Source: Paramoeba atlantica (lineage: Eukaryota > Discosea). From it: a DNA stretch of 64,000 nt. Numbering within the stretch: the stretch's first letter is position 1; each line of letters starts with the position of its first letter. Below the pieces are notes generated by a model. The model saw nothing but the letters and a program-made list of their open reading frames with translations, did no database searches and had not been told where the DNA came from. The DNA lies in the NCBI GenBank assembly GCA_977017575.1, contig CDRNVI010000012.1:1136653-1200652 (forward strand), written 5' to 3'. Position numbers and translations under genes: made by a program. Below are positions 31,263 to 40,880 of this stretch, one piece after another.

Positions 31263-31878
31263 TTATTCTATTAGAATCATCAAGAATAGGTAAGGCGCCA
31301 GTACATCGTGTGAAGTTCCATTTTCTGTCGAAAACCGTTCCGCTTCTCCATAGGGTGTCCTAACGTATGATGTTAAACCCTCGTATATGCTCAAGGTTAC
31401 TTTAGTGAGACTTTCTGGTATATGAAAAGCTCTTAGAGCATCTTTTATTGCCGAGAAGGTGACAGAGGGAAACGCTTGTTTAAAGTCGACGAACGCAATG
31501 GCGACGCCTTTGCCTCTTGTGGCTTTGGTGGCTATTTCCACGAAGGTTGCTTGGGCACCTGCAGTGGATCTGTGTGGGCGAAACCCAACCTGATTAGAGC
31601 GCTGCATGTTTTCAACAACTGGCTGTATGCACCCTAAAACCATCCTATTCATTATTTTCACAACGTGGTTGACAATGCATACTGGTCACCAGTTTGAGAA
31701 CTCGTTCAGATTGCCCTTCTTCGGGGGTGGGACTTGTAGAATAGTTTTCCATTTCTCCACAGCAACTCCGGTTCTCATTACGTCGTTCATAATATTTAGC
31801 AACGTACCCAGTAAAGATTCACTTTGAGCCAGAGCTCGAAGAGCCTCTATAGGGATATCATCAGATCCAGACGCCTTT
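31263..31878 (-). pseudogene. LINE (non-LTR retrotransposon) reverse transcriptase fragment
   Basis: The minus strand encodes consecutive reverse-transcriptase blocks: KASGSDDIPIEALRAL (the KAPGPDGIP block), EKWKTILQVPPPKKG, NQVGFRPHRSTAGAQ (usual GFRPGRST), FVDFKQAFPSV (motif A with its catalytic Asp) and NGTSHDVLAPYLFLMIL (usual G.rQGdvLSP.LF). A stop interrupts the frame at the NW.PVCIVN position, and motif C (the DD box) and everything after it are absent. No endonuclease or 3' tail is seen. It is an internal fragment of a dead LINE; clade not determined. Confidence 0.88.
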
Positions 31879-32193
31879 CCAAACCCCCTCTACCGATGAG
31901 CCACCACGCGAGATTCTCAACACTGCTCCCCTACATGGTCCTCCAGATTTTCGATACGCATGTACGCTGACGGAGTACTTTAATAAAGTTCAAGAACGCC
32001 AAGAAAATGAAAAAAAAAGAAGTCGATGCAATGGGCGAAGGGTAATATACTGAATAAACGAAGTTTTTCTTTGTTTTCAAAAAAAGTACCTCAAAAAAAT
32101 CTCATGAAAAGTTAACCTTCCTGTAGCTACTTAACATTCTTGTAGCTACTTAATATTCCCCACGGAATGTTAAGCCGGAGTGGTTTAATATTT

Positions 32194-32289
32194 TGTTCCT
32201 TTCTTTCTGATGAGTCTTACGCTTCTCAGGCAACCCTCTTCTGAATAACCTGAAGAAAATGAGCACCGAACCCATATATGCACCTGAAA
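32194..32289. repeat. Dispersed repeat B, copy 2
   Basis: Matches 30391-30488 with only a few differences, in the same orientation, about 1.8 kb away. Confidence 0.85.
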
Positions 32290-32322
32290 AATATATATTT
32301 CATACCAGCTTAACATTTGTCT

Positions 32323-33045
32323 TATTGCGGTGGTTGTATAACTACCGCTCTACTCTCGATTATTGCGGTGGTTGTATAACTACCGCTCTACCCTCGATTA
32401 TTGAAAAAAGGTGAACAAAAACAGTGAAAATATAAAGAGGAACACAGTAATATAATAGAAGAAAAAATATAAAAGGGGGCTCCGGTGGTCCAAAACTGAA
32501 AAAAAGAATTCGAAAAAATGGGGGGGGGGGAGCCAAGGGGGGGGGCATACGTCGCGAAATTTTTTTCGATTTTTTTGCTTTTCAAAATCGAGCGCAGGGA
32601 AGTGGTAGAGTAGGCCGCGGCGATGACTTTCCACCCCCCCCAGGGGGTACCCCCCCTGGTACGCGCGAGAGGGGTCCGACAAGGTCAAAAATTCTGAAAT
32701 TTTTGGGATGACCCAAAAAACTATTTTTGATCCAAAACAAAATAGAAATATTCTTTTTCCAGAATCGACTCCTAAAAAGCATTTTAAGAGTTTAGGACCT
32801 CAGCTACCGTTCTGCGACATTGTTTTCGATAGATTCGTCCCCTACCCCTACTGGTAAGACATCAAAAACGGCCCAAATTCGGGTTAAAATTTCGTAATTT
32901 TTGCCGAGAAATCGAGCTTTTTCCCCGAAAAAAGTAGATTTTTCATGATCTTTTGGAGATTTTTCTTTTTTAGGCTCTTCGTTAAACGCCAAAATTGCGC
33001 AAAAATGGGTAATTTTAGACCTCCCCAGCACCTGATTTGCACGCC
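32323..33045. repeat. Repeat family C, tandem copy 1
   Basis: Begins with a 38-bp unit repeated twice (32323-32360 and 32361-32398, one mismatch) whose core GCGGTGGTTGTATAACTACC is an imperfect palindrome. Then come G- and C-runs and short A/T runs with no long open frame of any family. The next copy starts at 33046 and matches along its length. A single arm of the palindromic module (AGGCTCTTCGTTAAACGC) lies near 32973. Confidence 0.8.
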
Positions 33046-33735
33046 TGTATAACTACCGCTCTACCCTCTATTATTGAAAAAAAACAGTGAAAAAAATATA
33101 AAGAGGAACACAGTAATGTAATAGAAGAAAAATGTGTATTAAAGAGGGCCCCGGTGGTCCAAAACTCAAAAAAAAATTGAAAAAATGAGGGGTGGGGCAT
33201 ACGTCACGAAACTTTTTTCGAATTTTTTGCTTTTCAAAATCGAGCGCCGGGAAGTGGTAGAGTATGTCGCGGGGATAATTTTCCACCCCCCCACCTCGGG
33301 GTTTTCCACCCCCCCCCCTGGTACGCGCAGTAAGGGTCCGACAAGTTCGAAAATTCTGAAATTTTTGGGGTGACCCCCAAAAAAAAAATTGATCAAAAAC
33401 AAAATAAGAACAATATTTTTCCAAAAATCGACTCCTAAAACGTATTTTGAGAGTTTGGAACCTCAGCTACCATTCTACGACTTTTTTTCGAGAGATTCGC
33501 CTCCTGCCCCTACTGGTAAGGTAGCAAACGTGGCACAAATTTTAGTTACAATTTCGCAATTTTCGCCGAAAAATCGAGCGTTTTCACCCAAAATAGATTT
33601 TTCATGATCTTTTGGCGATTTTTCTTTTTTATGCTCTTCGTTAAACGCGGAGGTAGTTTTCAACGCGAAGCGCGCAGCATGAGTGACTTCTAAGTTGAAA
33701 ACAACCACCGCGTTTAACGAAGAGTCTAAATTAAA
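33046..33735. repeat. Repeat family C, tandem copy 2
   Basis: Head-to-tail duplicate of copy 1, diverged by substitutions and small indels in the homopolymer runs. Unlike copy 1 it contains the full palindromic module at 33634-33724. A third copy lies inverted at 57412-58198. Confidence 0.8.
33634..33724. repeat. Palindromic module (MITE-like), copy 1
   Basis: Two 31-bp inverted arms (CTCTTCGTTAAACGCGG... and complement) flank a 29-base spacer. The same module, with the spacer exactly conserved but inverted, is at 57287-57411. Confidence 0.85.
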
Positions 33736-34031
33736 ATACGCTTCTTTGAACACCTTTTTTCGATCGTTGAACATGAACATGTAAACCACAGTTCAGTTTA
33801 CCATACCTATACCCCCGCAATATGTTGGGGGGTATATTACTGTGTCCACTCCGTTTTGCTATACCCATCCTCCGACAGTAATATCTAAAATCTTAGAAAA
33901 GGCCTGACGGAAAAAGTATTTACAAAAAATAAAGGAGATTTCGCGTCTTTTGACCCTAAACTGGCTTTTTCATAAAATTCGTAAACAAATTTTGCAATAA
34001 GTCGCCCCGCTAAGCTAATAGTCCTAACCTG
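33736..34031. other. Gap between repeat C and an LRR gene
   Basis: Contains a small foldback around 33808-33832 (TATACCCCCGCAA, then TTGGGGGGTATA). Nothing else recognised. Confidence 0.5.
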
Positions 34032-34778
34032 ATGCATGCATTTTCGGAACACGACGCTATTACTCGTAAAGGAAAAGTGCGTTCTTTTCTCGTTCCTTCT
34101 CCTGAGGCCCAGCTGTGGGAATTCGCAAAGCATTTTGACGCCCCCATCCCGAGTTGGAACGTTAAAACCCCGATAGAGAGCTGGTATGGAATTTTTTACG
34201 GAGATAAAATTTGGAGAGTAGAATATTCGTTCCCCCAACTTGGTGGTGTGCTACGCTTGGAAGTTTTGCCAAGAGGTGTAACTCACTTGTCTCTCACACG
34301 TTGTGGCCTGCGGGGACAACTAAACCTAGATGATCTCCCTGGGGGTACGGTTGATCTTCATCTCAATAAAAACTTTTTTTCTGGACCCATTTCGTTAGAC
34401 TTACTTCCTGTAACCCTTCAAATCTTGAATCTTTCGAATAACAGGTTATGTGGTTCTTTGTCATTCGACTTATTACCACTATCTTTATTAAAAGTATATT
34501 TGCAAAGCAACATTTTCGGAGGTGCTTTTAGGCTACATGAGGTTCCTGACACGGTACGCGTTTTAGATTTGAGTAGCAATCGCCTCATGGGATTAGTCAA
34601 TGTGACAAGCTTTTCGACTCAGAAAAATCAAATTATTAAACTGAGCAGAAATGAACTCCTTTTCGAGCCTGACATCACGCATCCCAACATTGAAAAGGAG
34701 CTACACTCTGACTTTGAACTTTTCCTAATTTCGGCGTCTGTCATTTCATGGGTATTTCTTGCCATTTATGCCACTTAA
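34032..34778 (+). CDS. LRR family protein with C-terminal hydrophobic helix
   Basis: 248 residues. The cap is family-like (FAKHFDAPIPSWN, then ESWYGIFYG) but has lost its cysteines. About six 23-residue LRRs follow. The end differs from its relatives: the last LRR is followed by an acidic linker and a hydrophobic stretch FLISASVISWVFLAIYAT that reaches the stop, readable as a tail anchor or a GPI-type signal. No N-terminal signal peptide is evident, which makes a tail anchor the simpler reading. It is flanked upstream by repeat C. Confidence 0.75.
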   Translation: MHAFSEHDAITRKGKVRSFLVPSPEAQLWEFAKHFDAPIPSWNVKTPIESWYGIFYGDKIWRVEYSFPQLGGVLRLEVLPRGVTHLSLTRCGLRGQLNLDDLPGGTVDLHLNKNFFSGPISLDLLPVTLQILNLSNNRLCGSLSFDLLPLSLLKVYLQSNIFGGAFRLHEVPDTVRVLDLSSNRLMGLVNVTSFSTQKNQIIKLSRNELLFEPDITHPNIEKELHSDFELFLISASVISWVFLAIYAT

Positions 34779-34974
34779 CGTTATCGAAAATTTTACCTTT
34801 ATCGTAAAATTAACGTTATCGAAAATGATGATACAGACGCTGATCAACTACTATTTGCGCTTACTTACATAACTTACAACTTGTAGCTTTCCTTCAATTT
34901 ATCTTTCCTTAATTTATCGTTCCCGTAATATTTACGGGCACTGTACAAATTTTTGCGAGCACTGCGCTTACAAG

Positions 34975-35048
34975 AACGTACAACGTACTCACCTTTTTCT
35001 CACACCCATCCCGAATTCTCCCCTTTCCCTTTTACTACCACTTCCCCC
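34975..35048 (+). promoter_or_regulatory. AG-free pyrimidine-rich leader of the NYN-like gene
   Basis: Between AG at 34973-34974 and ATG at 35049 no AG occurs and T/C dominate. The reading frame is open upstream to about 34953 but has no ATG. Confidence 0.45.
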
Positions 35049-35804
35049 ATGCACGCAACACGCCTTTCTTCCCTCTCTAACCGCTACACCCTATCCCACC
35101 CTCCCCTCCCCACCTCACTCCAACACTTCACCCCTTCCCTTTTCTCCTTTTCTCGCCCCCGACTCCCACCTCTCTTTTCCCCTCGCATCACCTTTCCCCT
35201 CCCTCGTATCGCCTCCCCCTCCCCCTCCTCCCCCTACACCTTTTCCCTCCCCCCCTACTCCACCACAACCCCCACACGCCATCCCACAACCCCCTCCTCC
35301 CCCTCCTCCCCCCGCCCCCCTCTCGAGCCCATGCCCACCAAGGACCGCTACCCCCCACCCGGGTACAACCCCCACGACCCCCGCACCCCCCTCGCCCTCC
35401 TCATCGACGGCTCCACCCTCTCCCCCGCGACCTACGCGGACCGCCTCCCCCTCCTCACCCACCCCCGCGACCCCCACCCCCGCGGCACCACCTACCTCCC
35501 CCTCCTCCACCGCGTCTTCGCCCACACCCTCCCCCCGGACTGGGCCGTCCCCCTCCCCGCCCTCGGCGTCTCCCCCGAGCCCTTCCGCGTCGAGTCCTTC
35601 CTCCCGGTCCGGATGCAGATGGGGGCGGACGCCCACCACCTGGTCGAGTTCACGGCGGACAACAAGTACCGCGCGGTAGGCTTCGTGTGTGTGGCCGAGG
35701 ACCGGGGGTATTTCGAAAAGGTGGCGTGGGGGCTGCGGGGGTACGGGGTGGAGTTCCTGGTGCTGGACAGCGCGGGGGAGTTGAGTGTGCAGAGGGAGGG
35801 GTGA
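35049..35804 (+). CDS. NYN/PIN-like domain protein, probably mitochondrial
   Basis: 251 residues from the first ATG. Residues 1-95 are Ser/Pro/Arg/Thr-rich without acidic residues, compatible with a long matrix-targeting region but also driven by C-rich DNA. From about residue 115 a domain begins LALLIDGSTLSPATYADRL, which has the 'l.iDg.nl' start of NYN nucleases, and ends with AVGFVCVAEDRGYFEKVAWGLRGYGVEFLVL, matching the closing 'vlvSgDrDf...v..lr..G..V.v' element. The first Asp is kept and a second acidic pair (ED) is in place; the middle Asp is not obvious. Could be a mitochondrial RNA nuclease or a mitoribosomal protein with an inactive NYN fold. C-rich to about 35600, then G-rich. Confidence 0.6.
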   Translation: MHATRLSSLSNRYTLSHPPLPTSLQHFTPSLFSFSRPRLPPLFSPRITFPLPRIASPSPSSPYTFSLPPYSTTTPTRHPTTPSSPSSPRPPLEPMPTKDRYPPPGYNPHDPRTPLALLIDGSTLSPATYADRLPLLTHPRDPHPRGTTYLPLLHRVFAHTLPPDWAVPLPALGVSPEPFRVESFLPVRMQMGADAHHLVEFTADNKYRAVGFVCVAEDRGYFEKVAWGLRGYGVEFLVLDSAGELSVQREG

Positions 35805-35987
35805 ATGGGGAGGGGGGAGGGGGGGTAGAGGATGAGAAGGGTAGAGGAGGAACAGAAAAGAGGCGGGTGGTTTTGATGGAAAGTTTTGCTTTGTCGTTTT
35901 TTGTAACATGATAGGGAGGGGTAGAATTTTCTTTTTTTATTGAATCTCCTGTCTTGGTACTTACATTTGCCCCCCTCCCTTGTTTGC

Positions 35988-36863
35988 ATGATCCTTGAAA
36001 ATGTTTTCCATCGAAAATTACTGTATCGCACAACCCTCCAGTACACCAACGATTATCAAAGGCACAGATTGTGGGAAGGGCTTTATTCTCGAATCCGAAA
36101 CTCAAGGCGAGCAAATATGCGTTATTTCCACAGTTTTGTCCTGTATCATTTCGTGCAGACGGTTCATTTCGTTCTAAAAGAACATCAGTGTCATCCCAAG
36201 AGAACCACTTTCAACATATTATTATGCGATATAAAATCCATAAGACGATTGAAAATGAAACATCGCAATATCAATCGTGCGACAGATGCCCTCTGTTTTG
36301 TACACCCTTTCTCTTTAAATCAACTAGAAACGGCGTTCCGCACCTTGGAATCTATGGATTCTGTGCTTGAACCTGCCCCGAATGTTCTGGTTGAGAATGA
36401 TTTGGGAATCATAGCGCTTTGTCCCTGCTACATTATAGGACAGTGTCTTAGAAAAAGGGGTACCTCACTTGGATGGATAGAAAAGCCTAAAGTAGACCAC
36501 AATGCCTATCTGAAATCACGTAATACAAACATTTGCATGTCTCATATGGATAAAACGTTTATTGGCCTCTTGTGGCGACGTACCACTGCGGTAGCCATCC
36601 ATGTTGGCTTGCATGTGCTAGGTTATACTCACCCGGAATCGTTACCTCAACGGTATCAGCGTACTGTCTCTAACGGTCTATGTTTCCTTAAGAGAGCGCT
36701 TGGGTTTGATTCGACGCAAACGTTAAAGAGTACCTCAATGGCTCAAAAAGAGCGTCAGCTAGCCAGAAAATATATTTTCAACATTTATCGACGAAAGAGA
36801 AGGATTCTTATGGGTCCAGGTGAAAGGTTTGCACGTTTAAGCCCTTTTACTCCTGTTGTCTAG
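35988..36863 (+). CDS. ybeY: YbeY-like endoribonuclease / rRNA maturation factor
   Basis: 291 residues from the first ATG. The order of YbeY elements is clear: FNILLCDIKSIRRLKMKHR then NINRATDALCF (family 'N...R..d.pTDVLSF'), NDLGIIALCP (family 'LGDIvis'), and the zinc site HVGLHVLGYTH at 205-215, giving H205-x3-H209-x5-H215. YbeY is a metal-dependent endoribonuclease that matures 3' ends of small-subunit rRNA in bacteria and organelles. Here it should act on mitochondrial ribosomes. The protein is longer than bacterial YbeY (about 155) with an N-terminal extension and a basic C-terminal tail (KYIFNIYRRKRR). The usual Asp in GYDH is Thr here, and LGD is LGI, so activity may be altered. Confidence 0.78.
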   Translation: MILENVFHRKLLYRTTLQYTNDYQRHRLWEGLYSRIRNSRRANMRYFHSFVLYHFVQTVHFVLKEHQCHPKRTTFNILLCDIKSIRRLKMKHRNINRATDALCFVHPFSLNQLETAFRTLESMDSVLEPAPNVLVENDLGIIALCPCYIIGQCLRKRGTSLGWIEKPKVDHNAYLKSRNTNICMSHMDKTFIGLLWRRTTAVAIHVGLHVLGYTHPESLPQRYQRTVSNGLCFLKRALGFDSTQTLKSTSMAQKERQLARKYIFNIYRRKRRILMGPGERFARLSPFTPVV

Positions 36864-37161
36864 CGTAGAACCATTTTTTTCCTGTGTAACTTGTTCAATT
36901 TTTGAGAAGCTTTTGAGCCATTCTCACCTAGATACACAAGGGTGGCGATTTCTAGATCATACTCCTTGGTTAACACCTCTGTAATACACCTCTGTATAAA
37001 GAATTCATTTTTCATTCTTTCCAAAAGCTAGTATTTCTTGTTGACTCCTAAATACATGTATCTCCTGAATTTGGTTTTTTCTTCGCGATATGTTTTTGGT
37101 TTACGTCGCATGTTCTGATGAGTGTTCCGGGACTGAACGTATCCAAGCAAGTCGCATTTGA
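36864..37161. other. Intergenic region
   Basis: No gene or repeat recognised in about 300 bases. Confidence 0.5.
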
Positions 37162-37458
37162 GGGGCAGGACTTCCGCAAGAGTACGAACCTGAGCAACTG
37201 GTACGCGACATTTCTACTCGTCTTCCATCATGGACATCTCACACTCCCGCCTGTAAATGGGAGTGCTTCTCCTGCAACACGGACTTGAAAGTAATATGGC
37301 TTATCGCTAGGAACATGAAGGGTAAGCTTGACCTCCCACATCTCCCTTTCTCTTTCGAACGCTTGCAATGTGCAAGAGGGTATCTTTTTGGATCACTTTA
37401 GCTGCATGAACTCCCGTCAAGCTTACAGGAGCTCGATCTTTCGCGTGGGAAGCTGTAA
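37162..37458 (+). pseudogene. LRR family pseudogene, N-terminal part
   Basis: The + strand frame beginning LPQEYEPEQLVRDI matches the cap start of the LRR genes at 58.7 kb (LPQEYDLDRLLKNV) and 39.1 kb, followed by LPSWTSHTPACKW, nearly identical to the 39.1 kb gene. An LRR begins KGKLDLPHLPFSFERL. A TAG at 37399-37401 interrupts; the same frame then continues LHELPSSLQELDLSRGKL to a TAA at 37456-37458. A TGA lies just upstream of the conserved start, so no ATG is in frame. The rest of the gene is missing, replaced by the Merlin transposase region. This is a recently dead member of the family. Confidence 0.85.
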
Positions 37459-37552
37459 GGAGTCCTAGGTAGCATGTTTCGATAGCTACATACGTGCTTG
37501 CATCTGTTTCCCAAGCGACCGTCTCGACAAGAGCACCTAGTTCCATTGAGTC

Positions 37553-38692
37553 CTATGTAGAGGGTATAGCTTCTTTCCGTATTTCCAAGGACCTGGTATA
37601 TTCACCAAATTCTGTTTTTCCTTGACGTCTCATGAGACGAATATGCTCTTGCATTGCCCTACCAAGTCGAGTTGTAGGGGCGTCTTCCTCACTTGAATCG
37701 CTCGATGCATCATCCGGTTCGCCGCTGGATGATTCTTCCTCCTCCAACACATCTTCCCCATCAGGAAAGGGCCCTGACGAGTGTTCCGCCATAACTTTCA
37801 TTAGTTTCTGAAAGCGATGAACAGGAGGAGTCTTAAAAAACATTTGGCATAAAATGCTGGCTCGTGATTGGCATCTTTCAATGGTTCGTCCCCAGGTGTG
37901 AAAAAAACTTGAACAATGTTGTTTTAGGGTGGCGTGTGCAGGCTCTGCATTGTTCGTATGTACAGTGAATCCTGGAGAGTGTTCGCGCGAAAATGCGTCT
38001 GCATGACATGTCGTATGACGTCGACAGAATTCGTCTGCTCCACGATACGCGCGCCATTCGTCTGTAATAACAAGGGCGTTTCTTCCTGCAATGACGCATC
38101 GTATGAAATCATGGCATATGTCCTTGGTACGACGAATTGTAGCCTCCCAATAAGTCTGTGTAGACTTTCCTGTTTCTGGATCTACTTCGGTTGCTGTTAT
38201 AAACCAAAATTTACATTGACGCACCTTTCGCCCTCGGTTATGAAGGCGTCTTCCAATATAGGTTTCATCAACCATTAAGTAAGCCATGAGCGTCTGTGAA
38301 GCCCGAATAACTGAGAAGGTTCTTTCTAGCTGTTCAATATCGCGCAGAACCTGGCGTTGAGACGGACGAACGCTGAGAGCAATTGAACTTGGAAGGTGGC
38401 CCTGAGCGAAGAGCAACCAGATTCGAAATTTGGAAACAATGCTAGTTCCACTGGGGAAGAAATGACCATATAATGCAATTTTTAATCAGCACTTGCTCCC
38501 ATTTGCCAATCGTTTGTAGCAGATTCTGCCCAGAGGTCTGACTTCACAACGTGGACAAACTGTTGAGCTGCCGAAATCATGGCCTTGAAGCCAAAGAATC
38601 ACATTTTCCTCGGTAATATCAAGCACTGACTTCACCAAAAGAAGACATGCAAATGTGACAACCAGAGCAATCCATAACAGGTGCAATTCCAA
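37553..38692 (-). mobile_element. Merlin (IS1016/ISXO2-like) transposase, one frame break
   Basis: The main frame (38416 down to 37553) encodes the full DDE core: MVDETYIGRRLHNRGRK (first Asp), VITDEWRAYRGADEF (second Asp) and HTNNAEPAHATLKQHC, where Glu is the third catalytic residue and HTN the Merlin signature. It ends in an acidic Ser-rich tail. Upstream, 38692-38486 encodes the N-terminal zinc ribbon (CPRC ... CYKRLANGSKC) in another frame, and between them lies FFPSGTSIVSKFR in the main frame, equivalent to the 'gTfF..Sk' segment. One frameshift near 38480 thus separates ribbon from core. Terminal inverted repeats were not found. Merlin moves by cut and paste with 8-9 bp duplications. 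Confidence 0.88.
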
Positions 38693-39093
38693 TAAAAAAG
38701 AGAATATTTTATAAGGTAGAAGTCTATTTCGATAAAATATACTCTAACCTGCGTATTTAGATCATGGACAACCACTTTAATACACTGAAGTATACATTTT
38801 CGAGACCGATAAAATGTCTAAAACGCCTAAAAATAGCGTTTTCTTGCTCATTTCGCACCGACAAAAAGAAGAGGAAAATATTTTCTTTTGCATTTTTTTG
38901 GGTACATTTTCATGTCGTTCATCCCGAAAAAATAAACAAGTGCTAAGAACAATTTTAAGTTGGTGGGAGGACCAGTATAAAACCACTTTTAAGAAACTTT
39001 TGCTGTCTCTTCAAGGGCGCATGGATTTCTTTTTCTTCCTTCAAACTTCCCTTAACAGACCTCCTTACTTATTTTTTCTCCTTGTGGTGTGCT
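38693..39093. other. Intergenic region
   Basis: About 400 bases; no supported gene. A pyrimidine-rich stretch (39000-39090) precedes the next LRR ATG. Confidence 0.5.
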
Positions 39094-39783
39094 ATGAACT
39101 TTGCAGACCCTTCTTCGTCACGATTAGGAAAGGCGCGGAAAATAGCTCTTCCCCCAGAACACATCTTGTCTGAGTTTGTAGCGAACGTTACGAATCCCCA
39201 CGAGTCGTGGACCAGCCATACTCCGGCATGTTCTTGGTTCGGACTCACCTGTGATTCTAGCGGCCACGTCACCGAGATTAACTGGCGAAACCTAAATGTC
39301 GGCGGTCCCCTCCAGTGGGCCTTCCTTGTTTTCTCGTTGCAAAAGATTGAGCTGACAAAGTTTTCTGCTTTGAAAAATCGATTTTACGGACCGCTTTCTC
39401 TCTCCCAATTGCCTCCTACCCTGCGCTACCTCTCTGTCTATGGCAACGCATTTACAGGATCCATCGATTTAACAAACTTACCCAAGACCATGGAATATTT
39501 GTCCGTTGGCGATAATGCTCTCTCTGGGAGCATCGATCTCTCGTGTCTTCCATCAACGCTACGCTCTTTGGACTTGTCCTATAATATAGATCTCGGAGGG
39601 GACATTAACCATAAAGAGCTGCCCGCCTCCCTTACAGAGCTAGAAACGGAAGGTACAAACATCGATGCAGAAAAAAAAGGGATAACACCCTGGGATTCAT
39701 TTGATAAAAAGGATTTGGAAAACAGAATGAAGATGCCGGGAATCGACGAAATGTTTGGGCAAAATGACTTTCAGCTTCCGTAG
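39094..39783 (+). CDS. LRR family protein with intact cysteine cap
   Basis: 229 residues from the first ATG. The cap is the best preserved in the window: LPPEHILSEFVANVTNPHESW, TPACSWFGLTC, then an 'ITEINWRNLNVGG' strand. Four to five LRRs follow (LRYLSVYGNAFTGSIDL, MEYLSVGDNALSGSIDL, LRSLDLSYNIDLGGDI), then an acidic/basic tail without LRRs (EKKGITPWDSFDKKDLENRMK). The start MNFADPSSSRLGKARKIA is not a signal peptide. No membrane helix. It probably arose by duplication with the pseudogene at 37.2 kb, whose cap it shares almost exactly. Confidence 0.8.
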   Translation: MNFADPSSSRLGKARKIALPPEHILSEFVANVTNPHESWTSHTPACSWFGLTCDSSGHVTEINWRNLNVGGPLQWAFLVFSLQKIELTKFSALKNRFYGPLSLSQLPPTLRYLSVYGNAFTGSIDLTNLPKTMEYLSVGDNALSGSIDLSCLPSTLRSLDLSYNIDLGGDINHKELPASLTELETEGTNIDAEKKGITPWDSFDKKDLENRMKMPGIDEMFGQNDFQLP

Positions 39784-40040
39784 CCAATTTTGCAAAGGGA
39801 AGGTGTACTGCCGTTTGGACGGGTGCGAAATCAAATCAATATTCTGCATGAACATAGATATAAATGAATAGTGCGGGTAGAGAGTTTTCATTCGATGCTT
39901 CTCAGCGGTTATTTATTATTTTTTGTATGGAATCAACTTCAGTGTGAAAAAGTTGTTGTCTATCACAATGTGTAGTCCCAGCGTGTGAAATGAAATGAAC
40001 CTTCACGCTTTTTGTCGCATTTGAACAGACTTTACTTTTC

Positions 40041-40880
40041 ATGTCATTAAATTCCATTGTCTCCGTCCTTGTGATGCTGGCTCACACTGAAGTGTCTTCT
40101 TCATCGGCATGGAAAACTGCAAATCTTTGTTTATGCACAGACAAGAATGTCCGTGCGGCAAAGACAAAAGGTGCTTTCTACTCCGACGAAATCTACATGC
40201 AACGCTTGATTCAAAAAATATCTTTTGCAAGTCTTGATCAGGTTTTTTATTATGGCTACTCTGCTACTGTGGAAGATGCGCAGTCAAGGCCACCCATATG
40301 GAACACTCCATGTAAATGGAATGGGGTTCATTGTGACGACGAGTCTCGAGTCATAGAACTCACGTGGATATATTTTAAGATGCGCGGGGAGATCGATCTT
40401 GCGCATTTACCGCCACTTGTGCGTCTAGTTAGCTTAGAGTTTAATCATCTCACTGGTTCTCACGACTTTTCTGGTCTTCCCGTTGCTCTTGATAAAATTA
40501 GAACAGAAGCAAACCGCTTTGCGTGTCCCGTAGATTTGACTTCCTTACCTTCATCTTTGACCATACTATGTGTGTCTCGAAACAAACATTTCGGCGAGGT
40601 GGACTTAACGACACTTCCACAGCGGATGACTTCACTGGGTTTACAAAGAAACGAGTTTTCGGGATCAGCTTCGCTGGCTTTTTTACCTTCCACTTTAGCA
40701 GGAATATTTCTGAACAATAACAATTTTTCTGGTGAACTTGATCTGCGTACATTGCCGGGATCATTACTTTTCTTATCCGCAGAAAATAATAAATTTACCC
40801 GTGTAAGCGGTTTGCAGAACCTGCCACAAAATCTGATTCTGGAGCTTAACGGAAACCTTTTTCAGGGTGAATCCTGGTAA
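40041..40880 (+). CDS. LRR family protein with signal peptide
   Basis: 279 residues. MSLNSIVSVLVMLAHTEVSSSSA is a plausible signal peptide with a short hydrophobic core. The cap (PIWNTPCKWNGVHC, then VIELTWIYFKMRGEIDL) keeps both cysteines. About seven 23-residue LRRs run to the end, for example LAGIFLNNNNFSGELDL and LLFLSAENNKFTRVSGL. No anchor is visible, so a secreted protein is likely. It follows the 39.1 kb LRR gene by about 260 bases in the same orientation, which suggests local tandem duplication, though the sequences have diverged. Confidence 0.8.
   Translation: MSLNSIVSVLVMLAHTEVSSSSAWKTANLCLCTDKNVRAAKTKGAFYSDEIYMQRLIQKISFASLDQVFYYGYSATVEDAQSRPPIWNTPCKWNGVHCDDESRVIELTWIYFKMRGEIDLAHLPPLVRLVSLEFNHLTGSHDFSGLPVALDKIRTEANRFACPVDLTSLPSSLTILCVSRNKHFGEVDLTTLPQRMTSLGLQRNEFSGSASLAFLPSTLAGIFLNNNNFSGELDLRTLPGSLLFLSAENNKFTRVSGLQNLPQNLILELNGNLFQGESW

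Noticed and set aside
35115-35909. 264-codon minus-strand frame opposite the NYN-like gene
   Set aside because: Gly/Val/Glu-rich low complexity produced by C-rich sense DNA.
37399-37401. TAG as a reassigned sense codon (with 52403-52405)
   Set aside because: Several intact genes end at TAG (for example COQ1, SDS22-like, GOT1, 3-296 LRR), so TAG is a normal stop here; a global reassignment is not supported.
38814-39173. 119-codon Phe-rich frame before the 39.1 kb LRR gene
   Set aside because: Its start is a non-ATG codon, it overlaps the LRR gene in another frame, and its hydrophobicity comes from T-rich DNA.
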